From the NCBI GenBank assembly GCA_021464525.1, contig JADRCO010001294.1, positions 1 to 20,532 of the forward strand: 20,532 nt of DNA. Reading direction: 5' to 3'. Origin of the DNA: Rhizophagus sp. LPA8_4_AMF (Eukaryota; Glomeromycota; Glomeromycetes; Glomerales; Glomeraceae). Below, piece after piece: positions 18,225 to 20,532 of the stretch (position 1 is its first letter; the number at the start of each line of letters is the position of its first letter). The notes beneath the pieces were generated by a model. That model did not search any database, was not told the DNA's origin, and saw nothing but the letters and a program-made list of their open reading frames with translations. The translations under genes and the position numbers were made by a program.

Positions 18225-20532
18225 CTTTTTTAAAAATTTGATAAATAAATAAATATTGTACTCGATAAATTTAATCAAAAAAGAAAGAAAGTTTTACTTT
18301 TTGTTTTGTTGATAAAAAATATGGCGTTTAAAATAAAAAAAAAAATTCGTTAATATTGTTTACTAATCGTCTCATGTCACTTATTTGTTATTGTTTTTTT
18401 TCCGAGTTCTTTTTTATATTTGGATAAGAATCATGTTGTGTACTCTATTGAAATTATAATTTTTGTTATACAATCATTTTAATCAGTTATCGCTAACATG
18501 CCCGTTAATCCGTTCGGACCGATAATGCATTATAAATATACTTTTTTATGTGACGTTTCACTGTATTTAATATATTTTTTTTTTTCCAAAATTAAGAAAC
18601 TTTATTCTGCCGATCAAATTTCATCTCGTACAAAAATATCAAAATTTTGATTACACTATTATTCTTTTTTTCGAAGTAAAATTATTATTATTACAAAGAA
18701 GAATAAAGAGAATAATAGAATTTTAATTAACAAATTATATAATTGGGATCGACCTCATATAAAATTATTCGTGTGGGTTACAAAAAATGTAATAAGGATA
18801 ACTTTATTATAAAAAAAAATTTTAACCTTGTTTAATTGGTTCAATCCAAATTTTAAATTTTCATGGGCGTTTTTTTTATACTGCATTACTGCGTAAAAAT
18901 GATCGACGCTAAATTGTATCATGATAACGTGATAAAGTTTTCATTCCTAGTTTGTTAAAATACACAAAATAAATATATAATATTCTAATGTTTCATGAGT
19001 ACAAGGAATTTTCGTTTTGTTTCTTTGTGAACTAAAAAGTATTCATTCAATTTATTGGTTATACAGAATATATCTAGTTAATAAAAAAAAAATCTTATTG
19101 AGATCAGCGGCCGGGTTACAATTATTAATAATAATTACGATTGGCACAAATACCAAGCATTTTATCCATTTTATTGGAAAAAGAAACAGGATTTTTAAGT
19201 TTGGTACGCCAAAAATGTTACATATAATTATTATCTAGAATTTTGGCCTTTTTGTTTCTATATAAACAATATTTAAATTTTTTTTCGGTTTATATATTCA
19301 TTCATGTAATATATGATATCAAATGTGATGATAATAATATATATATACTTTGCATATATTATGTATATATAATATTGATAAGATGTTTGATATTTACATA
19401 TTTAAGTTTTTTATAATTTAAAGTTTCATGATGTAAAATAATTACATACTTTTCTTATTATTCACAAGATTAAAATTTTAATTTTTAATATTACCTTAAA
19501 AGAAAAGTCTCACCATAAACTTGTTTGAAAATAAAATTTTAGGTTCCCATATGATCGGATTATACTCTCAAAGAATATTTATATTATGAGATCTGATTAT
19601 CAGATTTATGGAAAATATTTTTGTCTGTTGTCAAATAATATTTTTTTTTTTTTTTTGTAATTATAAAATGTTTCATTCAGTTTTATTGTAACAAACAGTT
19701 TTTTAATTTTGTTTCACCTCACCTGTTACAAAATTTTCATAATACACAAAATGAATTACCAAAAACAGATTTAATCACGTGAAGTTTTCATGGATCGGGT
19801 ATTCGTTTGGCAAAATCCTTTAATTAATAATATAAGAACCACAATATCATTTTTTTTAAAATTATTATTCATTTAGGAAATATAGTATGTATGTATATTT
19901 ATTTTTAATATTCGTACATGAAAAAAAAAATTTAACCTTAATCTTGGATTTCTGTTAACGACCGGTCATTTGGTTTATTTTATTTTTATTACATGCATAA
20001 TATAAATAAAAAATGGAAATTGATATTGATTACTTGATTTGTATAAGGATAAACCCGTTTAATCATATTTAATTGTTAAAAATTAATTTTATAAAATTGG
20101 TTAAAATCTTTGAATTTTTTTTTCTCGTAAAGAATTAATATAATATGTATGATGTGCTATTGCATCACAAGTTATCAACATTTATTTATGAAATTTTTTT
20201 ATTATTTACATAAATTTTTTTTATTAGTCATAATGTTGTTTAAAATGTGTTTAAAAGTATCTCTCGAATTTTCTTAAAATAATATCTTTTAAAACTTATT
20301 ATTTTTACTTTTATAACAACTTCGTTCGTGACACTTTTGAAATTTATACATACTTACTTACATACTTACAATAATTAATGGATATTGTACGGTGTTGTAT
20401 TTATATTGGTTAACGTCACTTCGTGACGTTAACCAATATAAATACCACCGTACAATATCTATATTATCGTACGGCTAATGCAGATCATGCTTTAAATAGA
20501 AATTTCTTTTCAATATTGTACGCAAATAAACT
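18225..20532. other. 2.3-kb intergenic region, very AT-rich, ending in a long hairpin
   Basis: The left edge is the kinase gene's promoter region. No frame is convincing; a 73-codon frame at 19017-19238 is low in complexity and lacks an ATG start. The only strong structure is the hairpin at 20381-20459; TACTTA-type short repeats (20350-20368) lie just before it. The window ends 73 bases after the hairpin, so the context on the right is cut off. Confidence 0.4.
20381..20459. repeat. near-perfect 79-base hairpin (possible MITE or transposon end)
   Basis: GATATTGTACGGTG at 20381 starts a 39-base arm whose reverse complement fills 20423-20459, with only a 2-base TT insertion in the left arm and a 3-base loop TTC (20420-20422). 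The centre reads GTTAACGTCAC-TTC-GTGACGTTAAC. Such exact pairing over 37 positions cannot be chance, and the lack of mismatches suggests a young element or gene conversion between arms. It may be a complete small foldback element or one end of a bigger one cut by the window edge. Confidence 0.75.

Noticed and set aside
18780-18860. GGTTCAATCC, similar to a tRNA B box, near 18838
   Set aside because: No acceptor stem, anticodon arm or A box can be formed around it; the flanks are simple AT-rich DNA.
19017-19238. 73-codon plus-strand frame
   Set aside because: The frame begins at TTG, not ATG, and is mostly AT-rich low-complexity sequence; no splice partner or domain was found.
1-20532. LTRs, retrovirus-like or Polinton-like genes, rRNA genes, CRISPR arrays
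   Set aside because: No reverse transcriptase, integrase, capsid or polymerase motifs, no long direct terminal repeats, no rRNA-like stretches and no regularly spaced repeats were seen.

Overview
The window looks like nuclear DNA of an arbuscular mycorrhizal fungus (Glomeromycotina), most likely Rhizophagus or a close relative. The DNA is extremely AT-rich, with short GT-AG introns of about 67-170 bases. Its genes belong to families known to be greatly expanded in that lineage: a Crinkler (CRN) protein, a BTB-BACK-TLDc protein, a MYND-finger protein and a lineage-typical zinc-ribbon protein kinase. The species call rests on recalled family resemblance, not on a search.

Layout from left to right: (1) 27-322 (+) is the spliced 3' end of an unidentified gene. 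(2) 1111-3608 (+) is a four-exon CRN-type gene encoding 738 residues: ubiquitin-like header, P-loop NTPase, C-terminal PD-(D/E)XK nuclease-like domain. (3) 3609-5178 is mostly intergenic, with one doubtful 80-codon frame. (4) 5179-6617 (-) is a six-exon gene for a 342-residue multi-pass membrane protein. (5) 6618-9185 is intergenic; it holds a possible HMG-box-like remnant, an orphan open stretch and a candidate MITE whose right end lies about 105 bases before the next gene. (6) 9186-10709 (+) is a two-exon BTB-BACK-TLDc gene (480 residues). (7) 10710-12260 is intergenic with a possible pogo-like transposon end and a CGGTTAA-rich island. (8) 12261-14183 (-) is an intronless MYND-finger gene (640 residues). 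(9) 14184-16606 is intergenic and includes a 205-base palindromic element. (10) 16607-18224 (-) is a three-exon kinase gene (453 or 462 residues). (11) 18225-20532 is intergenic AT-rich DNA ending in a 79-base near-perfect hairpin.

There is no operon logic here: each gene has its own promoter region, and strands alternate. The shared theme is lineage-expanded signalling and effector families set among small non-autonomous DNA transposon relics. No rRNA, tRNA, CRISPR array, retrovirus-like element or autonomous transposase gene was recognised. The gene models come from reading splice sites and checking that codon phase stays open across each junction; transcript data were not available. The most useful items for a second look are the completed six-exon membrane protein of unknown family, the large uncharacterised domain behind the MYND finger, the CRN architecture, the kinase's paired in-phase splice donors, and the two long palindromes.
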